A stretch of DNA of 64,000 bases from positions 2,040,001-2,104,000 of the forward strand of contig OY101120.1 in NCBI GenBank assembly GCA_956465555.1, given 5' to 3'. Below, piece by piece: positions 33,334-44,529 of this stretch. Each line of letters opens with the position of its first letter. Positions within the stretch are counted from its first letter, which is position 1. Made by a program: the position numbers and the translations under genes. Origin of the DNA: Nitzschia sp. pyKryTriq1 (taxonomy: Eukaryota; Bacillariophyta; Bacillariophyceae; Bacillariales; Bacillariaceae). The notes below the pieces were generated by a model that did not search any database, was not told where the DNA came from, and saw nothing but the letters and a program-made list of their open reading frames with translations.

Positions 33334-33942
33334 TAGTTGCAGTACTACCAGAATGAAATAAACTCGAGAATATTAATATGATGGGGTTTCTGCGGCGACC
33401 TTTTGAATGGAGGGCTGGTGCGGCCTGATATTGTTTTACTCGCAATGTACGAACTGCGGCTGCTTCAAGAATCCTTGTTCGAGCCAAAATGACAAAAAAT
33501 TCCACACTACTGTACACTTTAGTAGATTTAGATAACCGTAGAGAAGTCTCTCAAAACTGTCTTTCTCTTCTGTACTCGGGAGTAGCTAGCTCTCTACTAC
33601 TGGTACTCTACCACTCTCTACTAGAGTAGGAGTGAGTAGTATTGGAGGAGTCATATTACTCGAATGGTTGGGCATGGCTGGCTGGCGCGAGACCGGCTGG
33701 CGAAGGGAGAAACCAGTTCTTCTGTTCTAATTGCTCTGTTCCCCGCGCGCGCGCCGGTCGGTGATGGATTTGCCCAATCTGAAATCTTTGTTGTTCTTGA
33801 TCTTTCGTCTGCGTCGATCGATCCAGAGCCTCACGATAGCAGAAGCCAGCATTCTCATTACAAGCAAACTACATTATAATATAAAAATCGGATACCTCTG
33901 GTTACTTTGTGTCTTCATTGTCATTCTCTCTGTCTTTCCACC
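33334..33942. other. spacer upstream of Tudor-SN
   Basis: Contains short ctctac/gtagag inverted words at 33540-33640. No gene seen. The Tudor-SN start is preceded by a pyrimidine-rich tract and tccaccATGG. Confidence 0.5.
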
Positions 33943-36900
33943 ATGGCTACTGTTCCTACTGCTGCTCCTGTTGCTCCCCGTCCCGCCATCCTTCCTGCCC
34001 GAGGTGCTGCTCGTGTCAAGCAGGTTCTAAGCGGCGATACTGTGATTTTGCTTGGAAAAGCTCCGACTCCCAACAGCCGAGCTCCTGAAGTCGTTTTTAC
34101 TCTCGAGAATGTCAGTGCTCCAAGGTGCGTGAAGCAATAATAATGGCATTTTGAGACCTGATACGATATGTACGGTCTCAACTCATCCTTCTCCATGTGC
34201 TCTTCCGACCTGACTGATGATACCACTCTTTTCATTCAGGATGGCTTCCAAAGCCAACGCCAACATTGACGAAGCTGGTGCCTTTCCAGCAAGAGAGTGG
34301 CTGCGTGAGTTGCTTGTTGGAAAGATGGTCAACTTTGAGACCCGAAAGCAAGGTGCTTCTGCTGGTGATCGCGTCTATGGTTTGTTGACTTTCACGCCCC
34401 CCGATGCTTCAGAACCAATCAATGTTGCAGTCGAAGCAGTTCGAAATGGGCACGCCACCCCCAAGGCGGCGATCCAAGCGAAAGCTGCCGACGAGGAAAC
34501 CGAGGTTGAAGAAGATGAGTACAAGAGCAGTCTGCTCAAAGCGTATGAAGAGGCTAAACAAGCGCGAATTGGAGTCCATGCGGAACTTCCACTTGTTCGG
34601 AGCCAAAAGAATGCCGGTGAGGACTTTGAAACTTTGAGTGTAGTTCAAAGCAGCTCTAAACTTGGAGCCAAAGGACGGATCAAGTGTGTCATTGAATACG
34701 TTTTTGACGGTAGCCGGTTTCGAGTGCAAGTCACCGACCCTGTCATGGGAGACCTACAATATGCTAATTTCACTTTGTTACTGGCGGGTGTCAGTTGTCC
34801 TCGCGTTGGAAGCCCCCGGGCGGAGCCTCCCGTACCATCGGACGAATTTGCAGAACAAGCCAGAGAATTCGTTGAGTTGAGGGTACTCCAGGTAGGTGTT
34901 CATGTCGCAACTGGTTGGCTACGACGCGCGTCTTTTTCGTTCTTATTCTGATCCTCCTCCTCTCCTTTCATTCTTTGTTGTCCTCTCCTTTCATTCTTTG
35001 TTGTAGCGAGAATTGGAGATCACTTTACATGGCACAGATAAGTCAGGAGTGTGTGGAGTCGGAACAGTGCACCATCCCAAAGGTAACATCGCTGTGGAAC
35101 TATTGAAGAATGGTCTTGCAAAGATCTCGGATTGGTCCGTACGATTGATGAGCCCACTGGATGCTCCCGCTCTTCGAATTGCTGAAACGAATGCCAAGCG
35201 AACAAAGACCGGCCTATGGCACTCGTATGCTGCTCCACAGCTGACAGGAGCGTCTCAGATTGCTGGAACTGTCGTAGAAGTTTTGACGGGTGATACCGTT
35301 GCCTTGTTACCCGATGGTGAAGCATACGATTCAGAAGACAAGCTTTTGAAAATTTCGCTTGCTTCCATCCGAGCTCCTCGAGCCGGAAACGATCGTGCCG
35401 GTAGACCAGATGAACCATACTCGTATGAATGCAAAGAAAGATTGCGAGTACTCACAGCTGGAAAGCAGTGCAAAGTGGACGTTCACTACGAAAGAGAGAT
35501 TCCACTGGGCGACAGAACAGAAAAGCGTCAGTTCGGTACCATTTCAGTAAAGAACAAACCCGACATTGGAGAAACTCTCATTGCAGAGGGACTTGCTGTC
35601 ACTCAATTCCACAAGGATGGCGATGTCACATCCCCTCGTTACGATGAGCTCCGAGCAGCCGAGGCTGTCGCAAAAGCGGCCAAAAAGGGCGTCCATTCAG
35701 AGGCGGAATACAAACAGAAGGCTATTAATGATCTTGCAGACCCAAAGAAGGCAAAAGCATACTCCGGTTCGCTCATGCGTGCGGGCAAGTTGAAGGCCAT
35801 TGTCGAGTATTGCTTCAATGGAGCTCGGTTCAAGATGCTGGTCCCCTCAGAGAATTGCCACATTATGTTTGCGCCAGACTATTTGCGGTGCCCCCAACCT
35901 TCTCCAACACCTGGTAGCAAGCAAACAAAGAATGCGGAGCCCTTTGGCGACGCCTCCAAGCGTCATGCGCGGCTTACTGTGCTTCAACGAACCGTCGAAA
36001 TCGACTGTACGGGTGTGACTATGGGTGGTGTCATTACTGGAAACATGTTCGTCGGGCAAGGAGACCAGCGTCGTGATTACAGTCTTGAGTTGGTCGGTGC
36101 TGGATTGGCCAATGTTGACCCCAGAAAGATCGAATACGGTGAAGCACCTAAGCAACTAGTTGATGCTCAGAATGCTGCGCAGCAAAACAAGGTCGGAATC
36201 TGGTCATTGGAAATGGCTACGGAAAACAAACCCACTAAGGTAGCAGAAAAGTACAAGGATCAAAAGTTGAAGATCCGAGTGAGCGAAATTCGCAGCGGAA
36301 ACCATTTTTTCTACCATATTGTAGGCGATGATGCCGTGAAAGTCATGGATGATAGCATGAAATTGTTCACAAAGAATAATGGTACGGCAGGAGGTCCCTG
36401 TGACGTCAAAGTCAACAAGGTCGTCGCAGCATTGTTCGACGACGGCGCTGGAAAGAGCTGGTACCGCGCAAAGGTGCTGGAACGTCAGGGTGGTGTCAAG
36501 GCAACGGTTCTCTTCCTTGACCATGGAAATGTTGCTACTGTACCAATCGCTTCACACTTGCGTCCCCTCGATATGAGTCTAGGACCCGATCGCATCCCTC
36601 CGGTTGCGAAAGAGGGAACTCTTGCCTTGACACTCACACGACCTTTGAGCGACGAAAACGGTATGGATGCGGCCCGCATGTTCCAAGCCGAGTGCTGGGG
36701 CAAAGACCTCGCCGTACATACTCATGGAACTGACGACAATGGAAGAGTTGCGGTTGCCGTTGTAACCGATTCTGGCGAGACCGTCAACGAGAAGATCATT
36801 TCTGCTGGATTGGCCCGAGTCGCCAAGGGTCCGGTGGTTACGAGCATGGCGGCACGTATGCTGGACAGCACGCAACTACTCAAGTTGGCGGCGGACCTCA

Positions 36901-36986
36901 ACGTCGCTCAAGAAGCGGCCAGAAGGTCTCGTTCAGGCATGTGGCGATACGGAGACATTCCCGATGAAGACGACGAAGAAATTTAA
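33943..36986 (+). CDS. SND1: Tudor staphylococcal nuclease (Tudor-SN / SND1)
   Basis: 937 residues from exons 33943..34124, 34240..34891, 35007..36986. Contains four tandem SNase-like (OB-fold) domains followed by a Tudor domain and a partial fifth SNase, the standard Tudor-SN plan, with normal length. SNase landmarks: VKQVLSGDTVILLGK (about 25-40), RIKCVIEYVFDGSRFRV (about 245), AGTVVEVLTGDTVALLP (about 365) and LKAIVEYCFNGARFKML (about 540). The Tudor core reads VNKVVAALFDDGAGKSWYRAKVL and VLFLDHGNVATVP (about 745-790). Roles of the family: RNA decay, splicing, stress granules. Intron 2 ends in a 23-base tandem duplication spanning the acceptor tract. Confidence 0.94.
34958..35004 (+). repeat. 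23-base tandem duplication in Tudor-SN intron 2
   Basis: Two adjacent copies of cctctcctttcattctttgt plus tgt lie at the 3' end of the intron. Each is a pyrimidine tract; only the second is followed by the AG used as acceptor (35005-35006). Seen directly. Confidence 0.85.
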
Positions 36987-37382
36987 GACTGAACTTATAC
37001 TCTTATACTGCCGAGAGCAATTGCGAGTATAGTCTTTGCCACAACAGGATTCAAATGAAGCTAGATAATGCTAATTTACCAGAATAGCTACCTGTGGTGC
37101 CTTGAGACGGTTGCTACTAGTAGTGGGGCCTTAGATCGTAGTTATGTAGAGCAATAGAGGAAGAGTTGCACCTCTTCGAAAAAGCAACTTCGCAGTGAAA
37201 AACGACATCGAAGGTCTCCGTAGCCTTCCTGTGTCTGTACTGGTCATTCAAACAGCCGAGTCGGCATTGTCTACTGTAGAGACTAACCAACCACACTTCT
37301 TAATTAAAAATTGAGTTGTGTATTCTAGAGCTCCATTCCGATCATCTCTTTGATATTTACACGGTATGTGTGCGTTTGTTTC
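36987..37382. other. convergent spacer
   Basis: 396 bases between the converging Tudor-SN and HEAT-repeat genes. Nothing beyond short direct words; presumably 3' UTRs. Confidence 0.55.
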
Positions 37383-39719
37383 TTACATACTCATGGTATC
37401 GTCCGTCCCAGGATGGCGATTGAGCATTTCAACGGGAAGCCCTGGTGACATTTTGTGTGAATATGGATTGTCCAGGTTATCCAAAAGACCTGGGGGCTCA
37501 AAGGGCGAGAATTGAGTTTGGTTCTGTTGTAGGCGCATGGATCCCATGTTTTGTTCTTCCAATTCGCGTTCGCGCAACAATCGATCCAAAGCTTCTCGTT
37601 GATAGTCATCATAGATTCGTCCACGGAAAATGTTGGGTCCCACCAATTGACCCAACTCGTAGGCGCAAGTGCCAGCCGCATGAATCGAAATGGCAGATGC
37701 CGTGCGAGACTCGATATTTCTCATCAACAGATCCATAAACACGTCCAAATAGAGTTTCTTGCAACGTTGCTTTCCGACCGCGTGCATCATACTGGGAAGC
37801 TGTCTCCACAAGGTGGCTCTCATGTCGTCTCCTTGAGGGAAATGTGAGACGCGACAAACGTCCGCCACCTGTCGCAACAGGGGCAGCAAGATGTCGTCCG
37901 ACAGTGGTGGCATGGTAGAGTCAGTTTGACTGCAAGTTTCCACTAGCTCTCGAATCAAATAAAGGCATCCATCAGTAGCCTCCCATGGTTGTTTGGGGCG
38001 ACTGACATCACAATTCGAGCATCCAATACGTCCTGCCCCTGCCTTCTTCTTGAGCTTGGGCGCCAGCGACCCACAGCTATAGAGCTGCAAATCAGAATGA
38101 GCATCCATATTGTTCTGCAAGGCCTTGTGCTCTTCCATTGTCATTGTGGGCTGATTCTTCGCGGCAGGTAGATTCTCGTCAATGAATTTGAGCAAACGCT
38201 CGAAAAAGTCTTGGCCATAGGCCTGGCAGGCTTGTCCCAGGGCCACGGCGGCATCGGCACGGACACTCCAAATCTGATCGGTCAACTGTTCGGTCCATCG
38301 AGACCACAACGTTTCCAGTTCGGGGCGGCACTCTTCTGGATAAGCCCGGCAAAAGGTACCACAAGCGAGACAGGCTTCATCACGGACAGGCCAGGATTCA
38401 TCGTGAAAGCACATGAGAAGGGCTTGCAACAAGACCGTAACATGAGGTTGCAATACCGCCGCATGCTCTTCGTCCATACCAATCTTGACGGCAAGTTCGG
38501 CTACGGCTTGGCAGGCTGCCTCGCGGACCACATGATTGTCAGCGTCGCACATTTGCACATAATAACGAACAATGGGGCCAATGGCCTTGGCCACCACGGC
38601 GACTCCACTCTCCGGAAAGATTTGCTTCCAGGTTTGGTGCGAGTACAGCTTGACACCTTGTGCCAAGTAAAATCGATTCAAGCACATGCGAGGAATCAAG
38701 GCTGGGTAGAGTTGCTCAAGATTTTCTTGTGGGAATTGACAAACTTGTTGCAAGGTGGTCCAAAAGACGCGGTTGAGGACAGAGGCAGCCATGCGTACTT
38801 GAGACCAGTTGTCTGCCAAACCAGCTTTGATGACCTTGACCAGGGTAGTCCTCAAAGAGCCACTCTCTAGACGAGGCCACTGTTCCTTATCGTTGCCTGC
38901 GGCACACACCAGCTGTTCTAGGACAGCAATGGCGGCGGCGCGAACGTGACGATTCACGTGAGTTACCGCGGAATACTCCAGGTCGCAAAGGAGAGGCTCC
39001 AAATCCAAACCTTCTACATAATAGTAGTTCGATCCAAGACTGGCAATCCAGCAAGCCAGACACTGCCAGTTTGTTTCAAGGGCTCGCCATCCAGTGGTAT
39101 CGTCGAGAGCACCCGTCGACGACTTGCTGTACTTGTCTGGGTTATCACGTCCTTGTTTGATGTGCTCAGTGATGGAAGCTACGATTTGATTGTGAATCGC
39201 ATTGCGTTCCCGCTCATGCTTGGCAGCATTTGGATCCGAGGCGGAAAGCCCCACACTCCAAGTGGCGTGCGCCCCCACCGCTTTGGCGACAAAGGTACGA
39301 ACGCGAGGCTCGTTGTGCTCCAAGTTCTTCAAACTCGACTGGTGCAACCACGTCGCCACCTGTGAGAGCTGCTCAGCACTGAGGTCTCGGTTTCCAGCAC
39401 TCTTCGACTCTTCTGTCTTGCGTTCATCGGGAACACGGGGACCATCAATATACACAGCCGCCATGGCATTTTGATCTGCAGCCGCTTGCACTAGGATCTG
39501 TGTGGCCAGCAAGAGGCCCACGGCCAGACCTTCCCAGCGTTCTTCCGCATTACTGTGCAGCAAAGTGGAAACACCTGCGATGTACTCTTCTTCTGGCAAA
39601 GAGCTCGAGGGTCCCTGCCAGAGCACAAGCTGCTTGGAAGCATCGACAATGTCATCAGGTAGAGCCGGACGACGACGTTCCAAGGACTGCAACGCACGAA
39701 TCGGGCTTGAGAAATCCAT
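37383..39719 (-). CDS. HEAT/ARM-repeat protein
   Basis: 778 residues, single exon, minus strand. Start set at the ATG at 39719 (MDFSSPIRALQSLERRRPAL). The frame is open further up but only from a non-ATG codon in GTAC-rich DNA. Multiple HEAT-like helix pairs are visible: HVRAAAIAVLEQLVCAAG, WSQVRMAASVLNRVFWTTL, VVREAACQAVAELAVKIG, WPVRDEACLACGTFCRAY and WSVRADAAVALGQACQAYG. Their VR-x-AA pattern at ~40-residue spacing is diagnostic. The C-terminal third has a cysteine-containing segment (RIGCSNCDVSRPKQPW) and another helical block. Such solenoids are scaffolds for transport, chromosome or kinase complexes; the partner cannot be inferred. Confidence 0.85.
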   Translation of the reverse strand: MDFSSPIRALQSLERRRPALPDDIVDASKQLVLWQGPSSSLPEEEYIAGVSTLLHSNAEERWEGLAVGLLLATQILVQAAADQNAMAAVYIDGPRVPDERKTEESKSAGNRDLSAEQLSQVATWLHQSSLKNLEHNEPRVRTFVAKAVGAHATWSVGLSASDPNAAKHERERNAIHNQIVASITEHIKQGRDNPDKYSKSSTGALDDTTGWRALETNWQCLACWIASLGSNYYYVEGLDLEPLLCDLEYSAVTHVNRHVRAAAIAVLEQLVCAAGNDKEQWPRLESGSLRTTLVKVIKAGLADNWSQVRMAASVLNRVFWTTLQQVCQFPQENLEQLYPALIPRMCLNRFYLAQGVKLYSHQTWKQIFPESGVAVVAKAIGPIVRYYVQMCDADNHVVREAACQAVAELAVKIGMDEEHAAVLQPHVTVLLQALLMCFHDESWPVRDEACLACGTFCRAYPEECRPELETLWSRWTEQLTDQIWSVRADAAVALGQACQAYGQDFFERLLKFIDENLPAAKNQPTMTMEEHKALQNNMDAHSDLQLYSCGSLAPKLKKKAGAGRIGCSNCDVSRPKQPWEATDGCLYLIRELVETCSQTDSTMPPLSDDILLPLLRQVADVCRVSHFPQGDDMRATLWRQLPSMMHAVGKQRCKKLYLDVFMDLLMRNIESRTASAISIHAAGTCAYELGQLVGPNIFRGRIYDDYQREALDRLLRERELEEQNMGSMRLQQNQTQFSPFEPPGLLDNLDNPYSHKMSPGLPVEMLNRHPGTDDTMSM

Positions 39720-40298
39720 ACTTGATAATTGTCTGCTTTCGTAGCTTTTTAGAGGGTTCAGTGATAACAAACAGGAGGGTTTTCGCTTGGCAAATCGAGA
39801 CGACGAACTTTGTGTCCGTGGTACAGTACAGGTGGAGATGAAATGCAATGCTACTACCAGTAGCTATGCTGTCCGCTGGCTTCTTTTCTCGTTTCTCGCG
39901 TCTCGCGTTGTTTTGGGCAGTCTTTTGGCGGGAACGCGGCGCTGCGGCGGCTGTGGGTCTCGGGCCGTTCTCGGTGTGGTCGGTTGGAGGCTACCAGTAC
40001 GAGTACGTACAGTACTTGTCATGCTGTGGTACTGGGGTCTACCGGTCGTACAGGGTACCTGGTACCACCCACAGTACGGGACGCACTGGTCTACCGTACG
40101 GTACGTACTCTCTCTACCCCGGTACGGTACGTGTACGAGTACGACTGCTTGTAGAGAGAGCAATCGTGAGTGGCCCGTCACTCTTTAGCTATCGACTGAC
40201 GTACAGACCGGGGGTACCTACATATGGGGACCCGGCTGTATACAGCCTCTCTACAGTAGAACACATAACGACAGATTTCCGAGCACGCCCACCAAGAA
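39720..40298. promoter_or_regulatory. densest GTAC-repeat region
   Basis: From 39990 to 40145 the sequence is a near-continuous run of gtac, ggtacc, cggtac and acgtac words, with more near 39820 and 40200-40240. It lies upstream of the HEAT-repeat gene. Both strands show long frames here because the repeat lacks stops; none is believed. Confidence 0.55.
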
Positions 40299-40721
40299 AT
40301 ATGTTGATGCCAAAATGGAGAACCGACCGGATGACTATGCTGGAATTGTAGTCGAGAATGCAGACCAAATTCTTCCCAACTCAACAGTTTGAACCATGGT
40401 CAGCAGAATCTTGAAGTTGAAGGACGAAACAGCAGGAAAGCTTTACACTGTGGCAGAAGGGTACAAGCTGGCGGATGAACAATCAGATTACAAGTTTCTT
40501 TCTAACGAGCAACGAGACAGACTCCAGCTCTGTATTGCGTGGCAATGCTACCAGGCTTGCAGCTCGATATGTCTAAGGGCGCTCCTCACATCCATGCCCT
40601 CAAGAGAAAGCGCCCTGTTGAGTTACAAGTCCTCTTGTTTGGTCTGAAGAAGAACGACCTAAACAAGGTAAAAGTGAACGAGCTGAAAGCTAAAGTTCTT
40701 GAGCAGATGCAGTACTCCTAG
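40299..40721 (+). pseudogene. relic coding segment of unknown family
   Basis: Protein-like pieces lie in different frames: KKYVDAKMENRPDDYAGIVV, then from an ATG at 40396 MVSRILKLKDETAGKLYTVA and FLSNEQRDRLQLCIAWQ, then KRKRPVELQVLLFGLKKNDL in another frame ending at 40721. The pieces are collinear and charged like real protein, but no single frame connects them. It reads as a decayed gene fragment. Family and origin unknown. Confidence 0.45.
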
Positions 40722-41216
40722 TAGGAAGCAAGAAGATCGTCACCACGATGACAGCTGGCACAAGACTGAGAAGAAGCCTGTACCGGGTCCAGGTACCTAG
40801 TACACCCCCCGGGCGGTTGTCTCAGACATTCGTGCGATAGAGAATTGAATCGAAGGAATTCCTCAAGGAAATTCATGACTGTCCATAAGCAGGGTCAATA
40901 TTTTCCCCGAAAAGAGAACGCCATCCTATTGGAAAGTGCCAGTCGTTATCTTGCATGTTAAGTCTTTCAAACACTTATGCCAGAGAAGCATGAAGATGCT
41001 ACTCAGAATGCTACTTATTGCATGCACGAATCAATCAGCAATCCGGCAGCGGCACTACCGGTACGCTTTGCCGGTACAGTACCAGGTACTGTATGGTACC
41101 GGTACTGGCACCGGTGTTTATCACACTGCGAACAGGATCAAAAAATCATTACTCGCATTTTCATTTCTATAAAATCCTCACAGCCGACGATCATCGATCA
41201 TAGCCAAGAAAGAAAC
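40722..41216. promoter_or_regulatory. spacer with GTAC cluster upstream of diatom-family gene
   Basis: 41055-41120 carries accggtac, ggtacagtaccaggtac and ggtaccggtac words about 100-160 bases before the next start codon. No gene seen. Confidence 0.45.
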
Positions 41217-41735
41217 ATGGCTCCCCGTCTCTCGCTAACAGAAAACTTCTCTGACTTTGTGGAGACCCAAATCTTGCAGAACAAGGACCAAATCACACAC
41301 GACTTGCATCAAAGAAGACGCAATGTGTCGTTTGCCATAAGACAAGATATCTTTTTCTCTGTCGAGGAAGTTTCTTGCAAGGAAGACACGTGGTATTCCA
41401 AACAAGATATCAGTCGATTCAAGAAGGAAATCTCGTCCAGTATCAAGGAAATGCTATCGGGAAAGCATAGACAACTTTCTGGATTTTGTGAACGGGGACT
41501 TGAAAACTCGACCAAAGCAGGTGCGCTGCAAACGAAAAACCGAAAAAAGTTTGCACTCAAGGCTGTGTTGGACGAACAACGAAGGCAACGAGACAGTTGC
41601 GCCGTTGTCGAACCTGACGCCATCGCCAAAGCTTATGCACTCTTAACGTCAAGGTCGCGATTGGCAGCTGCAGCGCAAGGACAAAGTGACGCCTCTTGGG
41701 CAATCATGCAGCAGGAGCATGACGGAAGATATTAG
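41217..41735 (+). CDS. diatom-family protein with V-x-F / WYS / RGLE signature
   Basis: 172 residues, single exon. Signature order: VSFAIRQDIFFSVEEV (about 40-55), DTWYSKQDISRFKKEI (about 60-75), GFCERGLENSTKAG (about 95-108), then AVLDEQRRQRDS and a helical tail IAKAYALLTSRSRLAAAAQGQSDA. The RGLE, R-x-A-VL-x-EQ-x-x-Q and I-A-x-x-Y marks are typical of a protein family I recall as repeated across diatom genomes. The gene at 6744-7400 shows a more divergent version. No targeting signal. Function unknown. Confidence 0.8.
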   Translation: MAPRLSLTENFSDFVETQILQNKDQITHDLHQRRRNVSFAIRQDIFFSVEEVSCKEDTWYSKQDISRFKKEISSSIKEMLSGKHRQLSGFCERGLENSTKAGALQTKNRKKFALKAVLDEQRRQRDSCAVVEPDAIAKAYALLTSRSRLAAAAQGQSDASWAIMQQEHDGRY

Positions 41736-42745
41736 CGATATTAACAACACACCACATCGCTATGATCTACTAGGAATAGTTCTACTTATAGTAGTCTGAC
41801 TAGTAGTTACGTGCATCTCATAACTAATAGATAGATTACTTTTTCTTCTTGGTATCATCGAAGAATATTATTCTTGAGGCAGTGTCTCGTGGTGGTGGAA
41901 ACAAGTAAACTACAACAACTCATGATGATGGAGGAACTAGTAGTGCTTATAGAGTGCCAGTACCAGTACTACCGGTAGTACCCGAGAACATGAAGATGTT
42001 GCACCCCGAGCTCGTCTCTCGTCATGGACTGATACTCCTCCCTCCTGTCGACTCACTCCTCATCCTAATGTCCTCGAGGCGACAGGGTGCACGTATGTAC
42101 TGTACTATCATGAGTACGATTCGTACCTGGTAGTGCAATGCAGTACAAGTAGCAGTAGTCTCTACTACTACTCTAGTAGAGAGAGAGAGAGAGAGAGAGT
42201 AGTACCGGTACACTACTAGTAGTAGAGTCTCTCTCTCTCTCTCTCTACTCTAACACCGGTAGCTAGTGGCGAGCGGTACCGGTAGTTGTTGTTCGAAGTG
42301 GTCGTCCGTCCTGCGCCACCACCATCAACAACAAACCCCGCGTTCCTGCTGGCCTGCCGCCCAACATGGCGAAACACCACGCCTTTCCACGGGGCGGCCC
42401 AGGAAGGAGGAGATCACCACGCGGAGGAACAGCCACCAAAAAGACAGCCGTCAACACTCAACACGCAAGGTCGGGACAAGACGACGTAATCATCGCCGCC
42501 TTTATCAGAGCTCACAACCAATCAGAACCATTATGTTTTCGAACGCACTTTCGCCGGGAATCGCCATCCGGCCCCGCCTTGCCTATGCCGCGCGGCGTAC
42601 GAGTATCCTTCGCAACTTGATGACCCACCGCCGCGTCAAGATTTGCCGACGACCGTTTGCCGGCCGAGAAGATCCGATGTCGACGAAATACATCACACGT
42701 CTTTCATTCTCATTCTTTTGCTGATCGTCACAAAAATAACTCGAC
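41736..42745. other. spacer rich in simple repeats and palindromes
   Basis: Holds gtac/accggta words (41960-41985, 42100-42150) and a (GA)n/(CT)n hairpin at 42176-42248. Frames over 42266-42724 exist but start at non-ATG codons or lack protein character. Precedes the enolase gene. Confidence 0.5.
42176..42248. repeat. (GA)n...(CT)n inverted repeat
   Basis: A (ga)n run at 42179-42198, flanked by gtag, mirrors a (ct)n run at 42229-42246 followed by ac. The ~27-base centre contains agtaccggtacact. Arms of about 22 bases could form a cruciform. Seen directly. Confidence 0.8.
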
Positions 42746-44529
42746 ATGAAGTATTCTGCTGCTATTGTTTCCCTTTTGGTTGGCTCAGGTAAGATACGAG
42801 ACCAAACCTCTTCTCAACTGCAAAAGAAAATGGGGATCCTCCGATAGAATCCAAGCCCTTGATGATTCAGTCTTTATCGGATCGGATAGTAGAATCTTCG
42901 CCTTTTTTGCCCTGTGAGCTCATCCGCTGGTTCTCATGTTTTCAGGTTCGGCCTTCGCACCTGCTCAGCAACTGAAGGGTGCTGCCTTTGGAGCTTCGAC
43001 AAAGTCATCGTCATCTCTTGACATGTCGTCTATTCAGAAAGTTCATGCCCGTGAAATCTTGGACTCTCGAGGAAATCCGACGGTTGAGGTAAGCAGTTAG
43101 CACAAAAAATTGCTTGGCCAAGTTACTTTTTGATTTGTCAGAATTATCGGGAACTGGCCGTCGATGAAACATTGAAATATCCAACTTGTCAGCGATTGTA
43201 AAATATGGTAGCGCCCACTCTTCATTCGTCGTGTTCCTCACAGTATTTTGCCTTCCACCCCCCGCCATTATTTTCGCCAAATAGGTCGAGGTCACGACCG
43301 AAGATGGTATGTTCCGCGCCTCGGTCCCTTCTGGTGCTTCCACTGGAGCTTATGAAGCTGTGGAGCTGAGAGATGGTGGTGCTCGATACCTTGGAAAGGG
43401 AGTTCTCAAGGCTGTTAGCAACGTCAACGACATCTTGGGAGCCGCCGTGAAAGGCATGGATGTCACTGACCAAGGAAGCATCGACAAGACTATGATCGAC
43501 CTTGATGGCACTCCTAACAAGGCCAAGTACGGCGCAAATGCCATATTGGGCGTAAGCTTGGCAGTTTCCAAGGCTGGAGCCGCAGCCAAGAAAGTCCCCC
43601 TCTACCAACATTACGCCGACTTGGCTGGCAACACCCTCGACAAATTTACCATGCCCGTTCCCTGTTTCAATGTTATCAACGGTGGTTCGCATGCTGGAAA
43701 TAAGCTTGCATTCCAGGAATACTTTGTCATTCCTACTGGTGCTTCAACCTTCAAGGAGGCCATGGTCATCGGATGCGAAGTCTATCACACTCTTGGAAAG
43801 ATCATCAAATCGAAATTCGGCGGTGACGCTACGTTGATCGGAGACGAGGGAGGCTTTGCTCCTCCATGTGACAATCGTGAAGGATGTGAACTTATCATGG
43901 AAGCTATTGAAAAGGCGGGATATGCTGGCAAGTGCACTATTGGTCTTGATGTTGCCGCCTCCGAATTCAAGGTCAAGGGAGAAGATGCTTATGACCTTGA
44001 CTTCAAATACGACGGAGACAAGGTTTCTGGAGAAGGGCTCGGGGATTTGTACCAGAGCCTCGCTGCTGACTTCCCCATCGTAACCATCGAGGATCCTTTT
44101 GATGAAGATGACTGGCAAAACTGGTCCAAGTTCACTAGCAAGAACGGTGCTAAATTCCAAGTCGTCGGCGACGATTTGACCGTCACCAACATTGAGAAGA
44201 TCTCCAGAGCTATCGACGAGAAGGCATGCACATGCTTGCTTCTCAAGGTTAACCAAATTGGATCCATCTCGGAAAGTATCGCCGCTGTTAAAAAATCCAA
44301 GCAAGCTGGATGGGGTGTCATGACTTCCCACCGATCTGGTGAGACGGAGGATACCTACATTGCCGATCTAGCTGTTGGACTTTGCACCGGACAAATCAAG
44401 ACTGGTGCCCCATGCAGGTCTGAGCGTCTCGCCAAGTACAACCAATTGTTGAGAATCGAAGAAGAGTTGGGCCCGGAGAAGACTGTCTACGCCGGCAAAA
44501 CATTCCGCACCACTGCTTGGATGGGCTAA
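42746..44529 (+). CDS. ENO: enolase with plastid-type targeting leader
   Basis: Glycolytic 2-phosphoglycerate dehydratase, 476 residues from exons 42746..42788, 42946..43088, 43285..44529. Exon 1 encodes only the signal peptide [13 protein letters not shown]; the splice junction leads directly into [12 protein letters not shown], the diatom plastid motif. The enzyme body begins [19 protein letters not shown]. Active-site marks: [51 protein letters not shown] and [12 protein letters not shown], all intact. Length beyond the leader (~430) is normal. A plastid copy would allow lower glycolysis in the plastid, as known for some diatoms. Localisation is inferred from the leader. Confidence 0.96.

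Noticed and set aside
39990-40145. CRISPR-like or satellite array
   Set aside because: The words are 4-10 bases, variable and palindromic, without constant spacers or unit length.
42266-42724. Plus-strand 152-residue frame before enolase
   Set aside because: Rich in R, T, H without domain pattern, and competing frames of similar length overlap it on both strands.
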